DNA of 64,000 nucleotides from Caulobacter endophyticus (GCF_029543245.1 NZ_JARQWV010000004.1:124001-188000); one strand, 5' to 3'; positions 49,622 to 57,987 are shown, numbered from the stretch's first letter. Translations and numbers: made by a program. Notes: generated by a model not told the origin, from the letters alone.

Positions 49622-49995
49622 ACGCGCCAGCCGACCAGGAACGTCTCGATCAGGGTCTTGGCCAAGCCTTCGAACCGCGCGGCGGCGGCTACGGGAACGC
49701 GGGCCAAAAGACCGCCCGGAAACTTGGCTAGCGCGCCGCCGGTCAGAGCGATCAGCAGCTCAAGCTGGCCGCGCGCGTCACGCGGCTCCGCATCCGAACC
49801 AAGGCCCGAAACCTTGGCGTCGGCAGGAATGACGAACTCATAGGTGACGACTTTGCTGGCGGCGGCGGCGTGGGCCAGGAAGCGCTCGCGGCGCTCGGTG
49901 ACGCCCTCCAAATCGAGGATCTCGGCGCTCGTCTCGACCGTCAGATCGTCCTCGAACGGCAAGGGCGCGGCCTGCGCCGAAGATCGCTTTTTCAT
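49618..49995 (-). CDS. Hypothetical protein
   Basis: The 125-residue product (MKKRSSAQAAPLPFEDDLTV, EILDLEGVTERRERFLAHAAAASKVVTYEF, ARFEGLAKTLIETFLVGWRV) has no transmembrane segment or recognised catalytic motif. Its stop overlaps the stop of the AlkB-like gene by four bases on the opposite strand. The family was not recognised. Confidence 0.62.
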   Translation of the reverse strand: MKKRSSAQAAPLPFEDDLTVETSAEILDLEGVTERRERFLAHAAAASKVVTYEFVIPADAKVSGLGSDAEPRDARGQLELLIALTGGALAKFPGGLLARVPVAAAARFEGLAKTLIETFLVGWRV

Positions 49996-50206
49996 GCCCT
50001 TGATATGGGGACGGCCCTGGGATTTTGGAGAGGTTGACCGGCCCGCGGGCGCTAGAGGGCGAACCCGGCGGTCCGGCTTTCCCGCCCGTCATACGCACGC
50101 GACGGACCGTATCTCAGCGCCCGATGCGGCGGCCAAGTTTCACCGCCGGCGACGGGGCGGAATCCTTTCGCCGCGCGAGGCGTTGTCTCGTCGCCAGGAG
50201 ATCGCC

Positions 50207-50437
50207 ATGCCCGACACCCAGACCTATCGCGTCCATGCGCGCGGCGAAGCGGCCAGCCACGGCCATGCGGTCGACGCCGTCAGCTTCGAGGATGCGGCGG
50301 TGGCCTTCGTCGAGCTCTGGCATCCGCCGGTCGACGCCGACAACGAGATTTCGCTGATCGTGCGTGAGACTGAGAGCGGCGTGGAGCACTGCTTCCGCAT
50401 CGACCTGGACAGCGGCGAGGCCGCCCCCTGCCAGTAG
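50207..50437 (+). CDS. Small hypothetical protein (DUF5961-like)
   Basis: ATG 50207 has CAGGAG upstream. The 76-residue acidic protein (MPDTQTYRVHARGEAASHGH, EDAAVAFVELWHPPVDADNE) resembles small Caulobacter proteins assigned to DUF5961; that assignment is tentative. No membrane segment. It precedes ku. Confidence 0.62.
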   Translation: MPDTQTYRVHARGEAASHGHAVDAVSFEDAAVAFVELWHPPVDADNEISLIVRETESGVEHCFRIDLDSGEAAPCQ

Positions 50438-50524
50438 AGGCAGGCCAGAACGAATCACCCCTTGCCCCGTTGAGTCGAGTCTTCGCGGCCCGGCGCTCCT
50501 GAGGGCCCTCACGGAAGCAAGACC

Positions 50525-51409
50525 ATGGCCGGCTATCGCCCCACCTGGCAGGGACACCTTCGCCTTTCGCTCGTCACCTGCCCGGTGGCGCTTTACACCG
50601 CGACCAATTCCGGCGGCGAGGTCCATTTCAACCTGATCAATCCGGAGACCAACAACCGGATCAAGATGGTCACGACCGACCCCGACACCGGGCCGGTCGA
50701 GCGCGCCAAACTGGTCAAGGGCTATGAGTTCGAGAAGGGTCAGTATGTCCTGCTGACCAACGAGGAGATCGCCTCGGTCAAGCTGGAAAGCACCAAGACC
50801 ATCGACATCGAACGCTTCGTGCCCGAGGCCGACATCGATCGCATCTACTGGGACAATCCCTATTACCTCGCGCCCGACGGCAAGCTGGCCCAGGAAGCCT
50901 TCAGCGTTATCCGCGAAGCCATGGCGCGCTCAGGCCAGATCGCACTGGGCCGCGTGGTGATGTCGACCCGTGAGCGCCTACTGGCCCTGGAGCCGCGCGG
51001 CAAGGGCATCCTGGCCTATACCCTGCGCACCGATGCGGAGGTCCGCGCCGAGGATGAGATCTTCGGGGCGATCAGCGACAAGGCGCCGGACGCGGCGATG
51101 ATCTCGATCGCCGAGAAGATCATCCAGCAGCAGGAAGGTCCGTTCGATCCCAGCCAGTTCACAGACCGCTACGAGGAGGCGCTCAAGGCGCTGATCGCCG
51201 ACAAGCGCAAGGGCCACAAGGTGGCCAAGGTCGCCGAGCCGGACGACACCAATGTCGTCGATCTGATGGCGGCGCTGCGCGCCAGCCTTGGCGGCGCGCC
51301 CGGCGCCAAGGCAAAGCCCGCGAGGGCCGCGGCCAAAGCCACCGGTCGTTCGAAGGCGACAGCCGCGCCGGCGCCCGCCAAGGCGCCGGCCCGCCGCAAG
51401 GCCAGCTAG
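50525..51409 (+). CDS. ku: Ku protein, non-homologous end joining
   Basis: The 294-residue bacterial Ku has the core beta-barrel fold (WQGHLRLSLVTCPVALYTAT, VHFNLINPETNNRIKM, VLLTNEEIASVKLESTKTIDI, GRVVMSTRERLLALEPRGKG). A basic Ala/Lys/Pro-rich tail (PAKAPARRKAS) probably adds DNA binding. Ku rings bind double-strand ends and normally recruit LigD, which is not in this window. It forms part of the DNA repair cargo. The stop overlaps the stop of the convergent small gene. Confidence 0.95.
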   Translation: MAGYRPTWQGHLRLSLVTCPVALYTATNSGGEVHFNLINPETNNRIKMVTTDPDTGPVERAKLVKGYEFEKGQYVLLTNEEIASVKLESTKTIDIERFVPEADIDRIYWDNPYYLAPDGKLAQEAFSVIREAMARSGQIALGRVVMSTRERLLALEPRGKGILAYTLRTDAEVRAEDEIFGAISDKAPDAAMISIAEKIIQQQEGPFDPSQFTDRYEEALKALIADKRKGHKVAKVAEPDDTNVVDLMAALRASLGGAPGAKAKPARAAAKATGRSKATAAPAPAKAPARRKAS

Positions 51410-51588
51410 GCCTTCTGGCGGTCGCTCTTGTCGCCCTGGCCGCGTCCAGCGTCATGGCTGGAGTGGCGGCGCTGGTCGGCGGCGGACGACTTGCCGACAT
51501 CGACCTGTTCGGAGAAGTGACCCCCGTCGTCGCGGCGAACATAGCGCTTGTCGCCCGGCGTCGGCTCGATCAATTCACGTTTGGACAT
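51406..51588 (-). CDS. Small conserved hydrophilic protein
   Basis: The 60-residue protein (MSKRELIEPTPGDKRYVRRD, FSEQVDVGKSSAADQRR) is highly charged and probably disordered. Very similar short proteins occur widely in proteobacteria with the same MSKRELIEP.PGDKRYVRRD opening. It is divergent from the exonuclease-like gene and convergent with ku. Function unknown. Confidence 0.72.
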   Translation of the reverse strand: MSKRELIEPTPGDKRYVRRDDGGHFSEQVDVGKSSAADQRRHSSHDAGRGQGDKSDRQKA

Positions 51589-51688
51589 GATGGGTGGTTT
51601 CCCTTTCGGAATACGAATCCGCAGGCCGGCCCATCTGTTCCGCACCCAGCCTTTGGAACGACGTCCCGGCGGCGACGGTTGTCCTGGC

Positions 51689-52465
51689 GTGCGGATCGCC
51701 ACCTTGAACATCAACAACGTCCTCGGCCGCTTCGATCCGTTGATCGAATGGCTGGACGACGCCCAGCCCGACGTTGTCTGCCTCCAGGAACTGAAAGCCG
51801 AGCAAGGCCGGTTTCCCGCCGAGGCTTTGGAGCAGATGGGCTATGGCGCGGTCTGGAAGGGCCAGCGCACCTGGAACGGTGTGGCGATCCTGGCCCGCGG
51901 CATGACCCCCGTCCTGACCCGGACCGCCCTGCCCGGCGAGCCCGATCCCTCCCAGAGCCGCTATATCGAGGCGGCGGTGGGCGGCGTGCTGATCGGCTGC
52001 CTCTACCTGCCCAACGGCAACCCCGTTCCGGGTCCCAAGTTCGACTACAAGCTGGCCTGGTTCGAGGCGCTCCTGGTCCATGCTCAGGATCTTCTGAACA
52101 CCGGGGCGCCGGTCGTGCTGGCCGGCGACTACAACGTCGTGCCGACCGAGGCCGACATCTATCCCAACCATTCCTATGGCGGCGACGCCCTGCTGCGCCC
52201 TGAAAGCCGCGCGGCGTTCCAACGACTGTTGGCTCAAGGCTGGACGGACGCGCTGCGCGCCGTGCATCCGAACGCCGCGCCGTGGACCTATTGGTCGTAT
52301 CTGCGGGAGCGCTGGCCCAGGGACAAAGGCCTGCGCATCGATCACCTTCTTCTGTCGCCGGACCTGGCCGACCAGCTCGAAGACGCCGGCGTCGATCGAT
52401 GGGTGCGGGGGCTCGACGGCGCGAGCGATCACGCGCCGGCGTGGATCAGCCTCGCCGACAAATAG
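51689..52465 (+). CDS. Exonuclease III / AP endonuclease family protein
   Basis: GTG 51689 begins right at the conserved VRIATLNINNV. The 258-residue enzyme shows the Xth motifs: LQELKAEQGRFP with the metal-binding Glu, GVAILARG, LYLPNGNP, AGDYNVVPTEADIY, TYWSYLRERWPRDKGLRIDHLLLS and GASDHAPAW with the catalytic His. It cuts at abasic sites and trims 3' ends, complementing the SRAP and Ku proteins nearby. Confidence 0.94.
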   Translation: MRIATLNINNVLGRFDPLIEWLDDAQPDVVCLQELKAEQGRFPAEALEQMGYGAVWKGQRTWNGVAILARGMTPVLTRTALPGEPDPSQSRYIEAAVGGVLIGCLYLPNGNPVPGPKFDYKLAWFEALLVHAQDLLNTGAPVVLAGDYNVVPTEADIYPNHSYGGDALLRPESRAAFQRLLAQGWTDALRAVHPNAAPWTYWSYLRERWPRDKGLRIDHLLLSPDLADQLEDAGVDRWVRGLDGASDHAPAWISLADK

Positions 52466-52501
52466 GCCGACGCCGGCGCATCCTAGACGCGGCCCGATCG
52501 C

Positions 52502-54013
52502 CTAGCGATCTGGTCCCGATGGCTCGCGCCCTGGCAGCAAGCCCTTGCCGCGCGCGAGGGCGAGCACCTGGCTGAGCCCCTTCTCCTGCGCGGCGACGGG
52601 GTGGCGGCCGATGGCCTCGATCGCCCGTCGATCGACCTCGCGCACGGCCTGGCCCACCCCAAGCGCCATCTGTGAGGGCGCAACCAGGGTCTCTTCGCCG
52701 AGCGCCTGGGCGACCATCAACCGCGTGCGGGTGCGCGCCACCGCCTCGATGCGCTTGTCGGCGCGTTTGATCTTGCGCTCCAGGGTCCGCCCTTCCCGGC
52801 GCGCGGCCTCGGCCGCCTGCTTTTCCGGATCCAGCCGCGCGGCCAAAAAGGCGCGGCCTTCGGGCCCGCTCAGCCAGTCGCGGCGGACGGCGTAGCGGAT
52901 CTCGGCCAGGCGGGCGGCCTGCTTGGCCCGCGCCAGCGCGTTGAGTTCAGCGTGCGCCGCCCAGATCATCCGCGCCGGATCGCGCGCCCAGCGGACCAGG
53001 GTCGAGCGTCGGGCGCGCCCCTTGGCGATGCGGCGTTCGGTGGCCGCAAGGCGACCTTTCGCGATCGCTCGGGCCGCGGCGGCCTCGGCCAGCATCTCGC
53101 GCGCGATATCGCCCGCCCGGGGCGGGGTCGCACGCTGCAGACGCGCCAGGTCGCGGGTCCAACCGTCGCGCTCACCAACCATGGTGGCGTGAATCGCCTC
53201 AAATTCGCGGATCACCGCCCCGATCGGATAGGGCCCGCGCTCCAGGCCCGCCGCCATGCGGTCTTCCAGGTCGCGCAGCTTGGCCGGCCCGTCCTTGCGC
53301 GCCTGGTTGCGCTCGGCCACCCGGCGATTGATGTCGCCGCGATCGGAACCCTCGCCGCGCCGCTCCATGCCCGACGCGGCCGGCCCCAGATGGATGGTCG
53401 GCTCCTTTTCCTCGCCCTGGTCGGCCAGGCTGTGATGAGTGACCTGCGGCGCGTCCTGGCCCAGGTGCTGGCGCAGATGCTGGTTCTGGATCTCGCACCA
53501 TTCCAGCCTCAGCGCCTTGACCGCGTCGGGATTGTCCCACTCGCGCCCCTTCAGGCCGAAGCCTTCGGGGCTCACGCGGCGGGTGGTGACCAGGATGTGG
53601 GCGTGATGATTGCGCTGGTCGCCGTGGGCGTCGGGATCGTGCAGGGCGTAGTCGGCGATCATACCGCGAGCGACCAGGCTCTGCTGGACGAAGGCCCGCA
53701 CGAGGGCATGGCGCTGGACGTCATCGAGCTCGTGCGGCAACGAGATGAGCACCTCCCGCGCGGTCCGCGAGTCCGCCCGCTTGTCGGCCGCTTCCGCGGC
53801 GTTCCACAATCTCTCGCGATCGCCGAACGCCGCCGGCGCGGTGTCCGGGGCCATGACGCCGGAGAAGGCCACCCCGCCCTTGGCGGTGTAGTCGAAGGTC
53901 ATTTCCAGGCGCTTGTCGTGCAGGCTGGTCGCGGCGCGATAGGCGGCGGCCGCCACGGCCGACCGGCCGTCCGCGCGCTTGATCGCCTGCACCTCGAGCC
54001 GGAACTGCGCCAC
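52502..54013 (-). CDS. MobA/MobL family relaxase (MobQ type)
   Basis: The 503-residue protein has an N-terminal relaxase domain beginning MAQFRLEVQAIKRADGRSAV, with the probable nucleophile Tyr25 in AAAYRAATSL and the metal-binding NHHAHILVTTRRV near residue 137. A long Arg/Ala-rich helical C-terminus is likely coiled coil (AARREGRTLERKIKRADKRI). It nicks oriT and pilots the strand to TraG. Its start faces the hairpin-rich oriT candidate. Confidence 0.94.
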   Translation of the reverse strand: MAQFRLEVQAIKRADGRSAVAAAAYRAATSLHDKRLEMTFDYTAKGGVAFSGVMAPDTAPAAFGDRERLWNAAEAADKRADSRTAREVLISLPHELDDVQRHALVRAFVQQSLVARGMIADYALHDPDAHGDQRNHHAHILVTTRRVSPEGFGLKGREWDNPDAVKALRLEWCEIQNQHLRQHLGQDAPQVTHHSLADQGEEKEPTIHLGPAASGMERRGEGSDRGDINRRVAERNQARKDGPAKLRDLEDRMAAGLERGPYPIGAVIREFEAIHATMVGERDGWTRDLARLQRATPPRAGDIAREMLAEAAAARAIAKGRLAATERRIAKGRARRSTLVRWARDPARMIWAAHAELNALARAKQAARLAEIRYAVRRDWLSGPEGRAFLAARLDPEKQAAEAARREGRTLERKIKRADKRIEAVARTRTRLMVAQALGEETLVAPSQMALGVGQAVREVDRRAIEAIGRHPVAAQEKGLSQVLALARGKGLLPGREPSGPDR

Positions 54014-54057
54014 CGGGTCTCCTCGTCCAAATCGCGCCTCTGCGCTTAAGGATCGCT

Positions 54058-54123
54058 AAGGGGCTGGCCCCTTGGCTGTCGGCGTCATCCCGATGACGCC
54101 GGCCGCAGGCATTGCTTGCAATG
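54058..54123. other. Candidate origin of transfer (oriT)
   Basis: Three perfect inverted repeats stand within 66 bp between the relaxase gene and a divergent mobilisation gene: AAGGGGC/GCCCCTT (54058-54073), GGCGTCAT/ATGACGCC (54081-54100) and CATTGC/GCAATG (54110-54123). The position and structure are those expected of a MobQ oriT. The nic site is not identifiable by eye. Confidence 0.55.
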
Positions 54124-54225
54124 CATAACTGCGCCCTTGTCACCAACGACGCGTTAGGGGTACGCTCCTCCCTGCCCGAAATCAAGTCGCCGCCCGTCCC
54201 CCGCCCCCTCAACCGGCCCGACGCC

Positions 54226-54789
54226 ATGCCAGTCGACAACGCCTCCCAGACCGCCCGCCCCCGCCGACAGCCCGAGAGCGACGCCGCCCGCCAGCGCCGG
54301 CTCCAGGCCCTCGAAGTCGCGCTGGCCGATCGCGAGCATCGCGCCAAGGAAGCGCTCTCGGGCCTGCGCGGCACGCTTCCCCGCAACCGGGGTCACGTCA
54401 CGCCGCTGGCCAAGATCAAGGACGACGAGGAGCGGCTGGCTGTCTGGCGCGCCCGGGTCGAGCGCCTGGAAGCCCTGCTCGACCAGACCGAGCGCAAGCG
54501 TGAGACGCGGGCCAAGATCGTGCTGAGCACCACCCTGCTGGCGCAGGCGGCCGAGGACCCCGACGACCCGCTGCTGGCGCGTCTGCAGGCCATCGTCGAC
54601 GCCCGTGTGCATCGCCCCCGCGACCGGCTGGCGATCGCCGAGACCCTGGGCCTGGCCATCGCGCCGGTGCGGTCGCGGCCTGTTCCCGACCTGCCCGACT
54701 TCGACGCCCTGGCCGACGAGATCCTGCGCGAGGACGCCGCGGTTCCCGATGCCGCCTCGCCGCCTCGACGGCGCAAAAAAGGGGGCTGA
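54226..54789 (+). CDS. Putative mobilisation accessory protein (coiled coil)
   Basis: The 187-residue product (start ATG 54226; upstream in-frame starts would run into the hairpins) is charged and helical. It has a predicted coiled coil in RLQALEVALADREHRAKEAL, KIKDDEERLAVWRARVERLE and LLDQTERKRETRAKIV, and a basic end PPRRRKKGG. Divergent position from the relaxase across the oriT candidate suggests a relaxosome accessory role like MobC/TraC. This is inference, since no DNA-binding motif is obvious. Confidence 0.6.
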   Translation: MPVDNASQTARPRRQPESDAARQRRLQALEVALADREHRAKEALSGLRGTLPRNRGHVTPLAKIKDDEERLAVWRARVERLEALLDQTERKRETRAKIVLSTTLLAQAAEDPDDPLLARLQAIVDARVHRPRDRLAIAETLGLAIAPVRSRPVPDLPDFDALADEILREDAAVPDAASPPRRRKKGG

Positions 54790-54796
54790 CGCCCCC
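54775..54796 (-). terminator. Rho-independent terminator, minus strand
   Basis: GGGGGC-TGAC-GCCCCC (54781-54796) next to AAAAAA (54775-54780) reads on the minus strand as a stem followed by six T. It ends the small gene at 54801 and also covers the stop of the convergent gene. Confidence 0.83.
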
Positions 54797-54800
54797 TCCC

Positions 54801-55130
54801 CTAGTGCCGGGTTTCAGCCTCCCACCGCTCGAACATCTGCTCGAGGGCTTCGTCGCACTCGGCCTTCAGTTGGTCGGCGGTCTTGGCTCCGGGCGGAAAG
54901 TCGACGGCGAGACTCGTCACGGCCAGATGGTCGAAGGTGATGACCCAGCTCAGCCGCGGATCGTCGCGATCGGCCGCGTGCCGCGCCAGCACCGCCTCGC
55001 GATCGTCCGACCAGCTGCGGATGTAGCCGCCGCCCAGCAGGTAGAACGTCGTGCTGTACCGTGGCTGGCCGCTGGCGATGTGGGCCTCGATCAGCTCACG
55101 CTCGACGAGGTCGAATGAGGTCTTGGACAT
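54801..55130 (-). CDS. Hypothetical protein of the leading region, 109 residues
   Basis: ATG 55130 follows GGAG by seven bases. The product (MSKTSFDLVERELIEAHIAS, FYLLGGGYIRSWSDDREAVL, DDPRLSWVITFDHLAVTSLAV, QMFERWEAETRH) is a small soluble alpha/beta protein without cysteines, family not recognised. It has its own terminator and is preceded, 72 bp upstream, by a multi-hairpin element that also precedes the gene at 55803. Next to oriT, an early-transfer function such as anti-restriction is possible but is only inference. Confidence 0.65.
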   Translation of the reverse strand: MSKTSFDLVERELIEAHIASGQPRYSTTFYLLGGGYIRSWSDDREAVLARHAADRDDPRLSWVITFDHLAVTSLAVDFPPGAKTADQLKAECDEALEQMFERWEAETRH

Positions 55131-55201
55131 TGGACAACTCCGGCTGGACCGACGCTCCCCTTGAGCGCCTTTGTCCCTCACCTCCTGTCGGGCCCCGGCC
55201 C

Positions 55202-55362
55202 GTCACCGCAGGGGTCGCGCAGAGCGCGGCCCCGTAGGGGAACCCGCGCCAGCGGGTTGACGGGCTGGGTGACAGGATAAACTTGGAAGAGGCGCCCCCA
55301 GGCTCAGTCGGGCCGGCTACGCCGTCGCCAGTCGACGGCGGCGAGATCCCGTGGGGATCTCG
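55202..55362 (-). promoter_or_regulatory. Multi-hairpin leader element, copy A
   Basis: On the plus strand the stems are GTCACC (55202-55207) with GGTGAC (55268-55273), AACCCGC/GCGGGTT (55241-55258), a GGGGTCGCGC/GCGCGGCCCC stem within 55211-55233, GCCGTCG/CGACGGC (55321-55339) and CGAGATCCC/GGGATCTCG (55342-55362). The same stems, with compensating base changes, occur in copy B. CAGGCTCAGT at 55299 is also shared. Each element lies about 70 bp upstream of a minus-strand start codon. Confidence 0.7.
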
Positions 55363-55802
55363 TCAGTCCGGACCGCCGCGCGCGTTGGACGCGAGGGCGA
55401 CGGACGCCACGGCGCGCCGCCACCGGCGGCCGCCCGCGTCCGGGAGCCTCGCGCGCCGGGCCTGTCAGTAGGACCGCCTCGCCCGCTGGCGGGCCAGCGA
55501 GGCCGGCCGCATGACGCCCGAGGCGCGGCGCCATCAAGCTCACGCGGCCGTGGGACGACCGCAAGAGCGTGCGAAACCCGCCGGCCACGCCGGCGCGCCG
55601 AGCGACGGTCCCCGACCGGCGGCGGCCTGGCTCGAGGCCAGGCCCAGCGACCCAAGTCGCAGACGGGGTCGCTCGAACCGCGCCCGACGCGCCTTGCGCC
55701 CTCGCGGTCGGGGAGCCGACAGGCCCGACCGCCGGGCGCTCAAGGCGCGAGCGCCCGCGCCAACCGTCCGTCGGCGACAAAAGGGGGGCCAAGGCCCCCG
55801 GG
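55363..55802. other. GC-rich intergenic DNA without supported gene
   Basis: The frames here are Arg/Pro/Ala-rich artefacts of base composition without ribosome sites. Only the minus-strand terminator at 55779-55799 stands out. Confidence 0.5.
55779..55799 (-). terminator. Rho-independent terminator after the 55803 gene
   Basis: GGGGGCC-AA-GGCCCCC (55784-55799) with AAAA before it on the plus strand reads as a stem plus T-run on the minus strand, ending the gene whose stop is at 55803. Confidence 0.8.
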
Positions 55803-56135
55803 TCAGTCGCCGACGTAGCCGTCCATGCGGCTCGCCTGCCACTGCTCGAAGAACAGGTGATCCACCAGGACGCCGCGGGCGTTGAGCATGTCCAGCTCAT
55901 CCAGGATCACCCAGGTCTCCTCGGCGTCCATGGCGTCCCAAAGCGCCTGCACGCGCACCCGCTCCCGGGCGCGATCCACGGCCTCAGCCCTATGCAGGGC
56001 GGCGTCCAGCGCGCTGAGATGGAACTGCCAGCACCAGACGTGCTCATCGAACGCCTCGTCGCCCAGAACCGGCTCGGCCGCGCGCAGCACCAGCGGAGCC
56101 GTCCGCCCCGAACGCGTCGTGAAGAGATTGAACAT
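55803..56135 (-). CDS. Hypothetical protein of the leading region, 110 residues
   Basis: ATG 56135 follows GGAGG by seven bases. The protein (MFNLFTTRSGRTAPLVLRAA, WCWQFHLSALDAALHRAEAVDR, AEETWVILDELDMLNARGV, FFEQWQASRMDGYVGD) is small, acidic and helical with several Trp residues and no recognised family. Like the 109-residue gene nearby it has its own terminator and a multi-hairpin leader about 70 bp upstream, so the two genes seem to form separate units under the same control. Confidence 0.65.
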   Translation of the reverse strand: MFNLFTTRSGRTAPLVLRAAEPVLGDEAFDEHVWCWQFHLSALDAALHRAEAVDRARERVRVQALWDAMDAEETWVILDELDMLNARGVLVDHLFFEQWQASRMDGYVGD

Positions 56136-56204
56136 CGTGAAACCTCCAGGCCGCCGCTCCTCGTGAGCGACGTTGAACCCGAGGGCCACGGACGGGGTCC
56201 CGCA

Positions 56205-56360
56205 GTCACCGCAGCGGCCGCGCCAGCGGACGCGCAGGGGAACGGCGCAGCCGTTGACTTCGGGTCGTCCGTGACACGATGGGAAGACGTCGCCACCAGG
56301 CTCAGTAGGACGCCCTACGCCGTCGCCAGACGACGGCGGCGAGATCTCATGGAGATCTCG
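56205..56360 (-). promoter_or_regulatory. Multi-hairpin leader element, copy B
   Basis: The stems are GTCAC (56205-56209) with GTGAC (56271-56275), AACGGC/GCCGTT (56241-56255), GTAGG/CCTAC near 56306-56318, GCCGTCG/CGACGGC (56319-56337) and CGAGATCTC/GAGATCTCG (56340-56360). Compared with copy A, the base pairs in the second and last stems have changed on both sides together. CAGGCTCAGT recurs at 56297. The rest of 56136-56474 shows no gene. Confidence 0.7.
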
Positions 56361-56474
56361 TCAGGGCGGCCGGGCCCGCCCGTCGGCGGACGGTTCGATG
56401 GGCGCCTGGGCGACGCCGCCAGGCGTGCGCCCGCGCCCCTGAGAACCGCGATCACCGTCCGTTACGTGCAAACC

Positions 56475-57164
56475 CTAGCGACGGGTCTCGACCGTGCCCC
56501 CGTCCGACAGCACGAAGATGCCGCGCGCGCCGGCCTGGTGCGGCGGCGGCGTCACGTCGGGGGCGTCCGTTCCGTCCGCCGGCGGCCTTGGCACGAAGAT
56601 CGCGTCGCGAGACGATGCGATCGGCCCGGCGGCCGCCTTCCCGCCGCCTGTTTCGACATAGAAGGCGTGGTCGCCGATCACCGCGCTGGGCGCGCGGCCG
56701 CCGAAGTGGACAAGCCTGGGCGAGACCTGGCCGGCCGCGGCCCGCGCCGCGACGATGCGCGGGTTCTGGAAGTAGAGCGCTTTGCCCGTGGGATCGGGAA
56801 CGCGCCCCTCCAGCACCAGATTGACCAGGGTGTCGACGCGGGCCCGCTGAACCGGGCTGGCCGCCGGCAAGGCCCGCCAGTCCCCGCCCGCGCGAAGCAC
56901 CGGCTCGAACTGGGCCCGGGCGTTGAGCACCTGGTCGACGCTCCTCCCCCAGCGCCCGTCGGCGAGACGATTGAGGATGGTGCAGACGACGGCCAGGAGG
57001 CCGCTGTCGCCCTGGTTGGCGGCCTCGGCCACCGTGACGCGGGCGATCGCCTCGCGCGCGCCGGGCGCAGCCAGGGCCGCGGCCAGGTCCTCTGCGCGCG
57101 CAACACCGCCCTGCAGGCCCAGAAGCAGCCCCAGGAGAGCCATAAGCGCCCGGCGCGGCCTCAT
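56475..57164 (-). CDS. Cell wall hydrolase, SleB-like
   Basis: ATG 57164 overlaps the stop of the TraF-type gene (ATGA). The 229-residue exported protein has a signal peptide (ALMALLGLLLGLQGGVARAE) and a hydrolase_2 (SleB/CwlJ) domain: RVTVAEAANQGDSGLLAVVC, TILNRL.DGRWG, AQFEPVL, and ALYFQNPRI with FGGRAPSAVIGDHAFY at its end. The catalytic Glu is the one in VAEA. It probably opens peptidoglycan for the transfer channel. Cotranscribed with traF. Confidence 0.88.
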   Translation of the reverse strand: MRPRRALMALLGLLLGLQGGVARAEDLAAALAAPGAREAIARVTVAEAANQGDSGLLAVVCTILNRLADGRWGRSVDQVLNARAQFEPVLRAGGDWRALPAASPVQRARVDTLVNLVLEGRVPDPTGKALYFQNPRIVAARAAAGQVSPRLVHFGGRAPSAVIGDHAFYVETGGGKAAAGPIASSRDAIFVPRPPADGTDAPDVTPPPHQAGARGIFVLSDGGTVETRR

Positions 57165-57664
57165 GCGCCCCGCGTCCAGATCGGGGCGTAGACGCCGAGG
57201 ATTTCCGAAGCCTGGACCGGACCGTAGTAGCGGCTGTCGAAACTGCTGGGGATCCGTCCGGAAAAGACGACGTACTCGCCCGCGCCCAGGCGCCGGCACC
57301 CGCGCCAGCGCGGCAACGTGCGTCCGCCCCGATCGCGGTCGGCGATGGCCCCCAGCGCGCGCCCGTCGATGGATAGACGGCGCTCGGCGCAGGCCAGCGC
57401 CCCCTCCCCGGCCGCCACCGTCTTCAGGATGCTGCCCCGCGCCCGACCCGGCTGGGCGAGACGCAGATAGGGCATGGCGGCGGGCGGCGGCCGAAAGGCG
57501 ATCAACAAACCGGGGGCCGGATCGGCGGCGATGCGGCGGTAGAGGCCGACAGGCTCGCTGGGCGAGGTGTTGAGCAGCACCAGCGGCGCATCCAGCAAGG
57601 CCGACCCCAGCGCCAGGGGCGCGGGGATCAGGGCGGCCAGGACGAGAGCACCGGAGACGCGCAT
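57161..57664 (-). CDS. traF: Conjugative transfer signal peptidase TraF (S26 family)
   Basis: ATG 57664 has GGAGG eight bases upstream. The 167-residue protein has one N-terminal membrane helix (GALVLAALIPAPLALGSA), the nucleophile Ser in NTSPSEPVGLYR near residue 35, and the catalytic Lys in GSILKTVAAGEG. YVVFSGRIPSSFDSRYYGPV lies near the end. TraF matures and cyclises the pilin TrbC in Trb systems; trbC itself is not in the window. Confidence 0.92.
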   Translation of the reverse strand: MRVSGALVLAALIPAPLALGSALLDAPLVLLNTSPSEPVGLYRRIAADPAPGLLIAFRPPPAAMPYLRLAQPGRARGSILKTVAAGEGALACAERRLSIDGRALGAIADRDRGGRTLPRWRGCRRLGAGEYVVFSGRIPSSFDSRYYGPVQASEILGVYAPIWTRGA

Positions 57665-57743
57665 GCGCTCAGCCTCCCCTACCCCGCCCGACCGTTTCAA
57701 TCCCCCAGAAATCAGGGGCGGCCGCGGCATGCTCGCGCGGCCC

Positions 57744-57914
57744 GGTCACTGATCCACCGTGGAAGTTGCCACCTGGCAACCTGCTTCATCCAAGCCCGCT
57801 GGCGCGCGCGTCAGGCCCATCGGCGCGCACCGGCCGCCTCTGTAAGGCGCACGAACCTGCTCGGCGTCGCCGCCGCCGGTCACTGATCCCCCGACAAGGT
57901 TGCCATGTGGCAAC
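57744..57914. repeat. Two composite iteron + parS-like units downstream of parB
   Basis: GGTCACTGATCCACCG (57744-57759) is followed by the palindrome GTTGCCACCTGGCAAC (57765-57780). GGTCACTGATCCCCCGA (57878-57894) is followed by GTTGCCATGTGGCAAC (57899-57914). The palindrome starts exactly 21 bp after the iteron in both units. The palindromes resemble 16-bp ParB sites (GTT ... AAC). Confidence 0.78.
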
Positions 57915-57931
57915 CTGGGTTCCCGACAACG

Positions 57932-57962
57932 AAAAAGCCCCGCCGGCTCGGCCGACGGGGCT
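57932..57962 (-). terminator. Rho-independent terminator of parAB
   Basis: AGCCCCG (57936-57942) and CGGGGCT (57956-57962) form the stem. On the minus strand it is followed by TTTTT, just after the parB stop. Confidence 0.83.
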
Positions 57963-57987
57963 TCAGAAGCCAATGATCGATCGCGCC

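Noticed and set aside
55569..57191. 540-codon plus-strand frame across the leading-region genes
   Set aside because: Arg/Pro/Ala-rich artefact running antisense to the hydrolase, a 110-codon gene with a good ribosome site, and the hairpin element.
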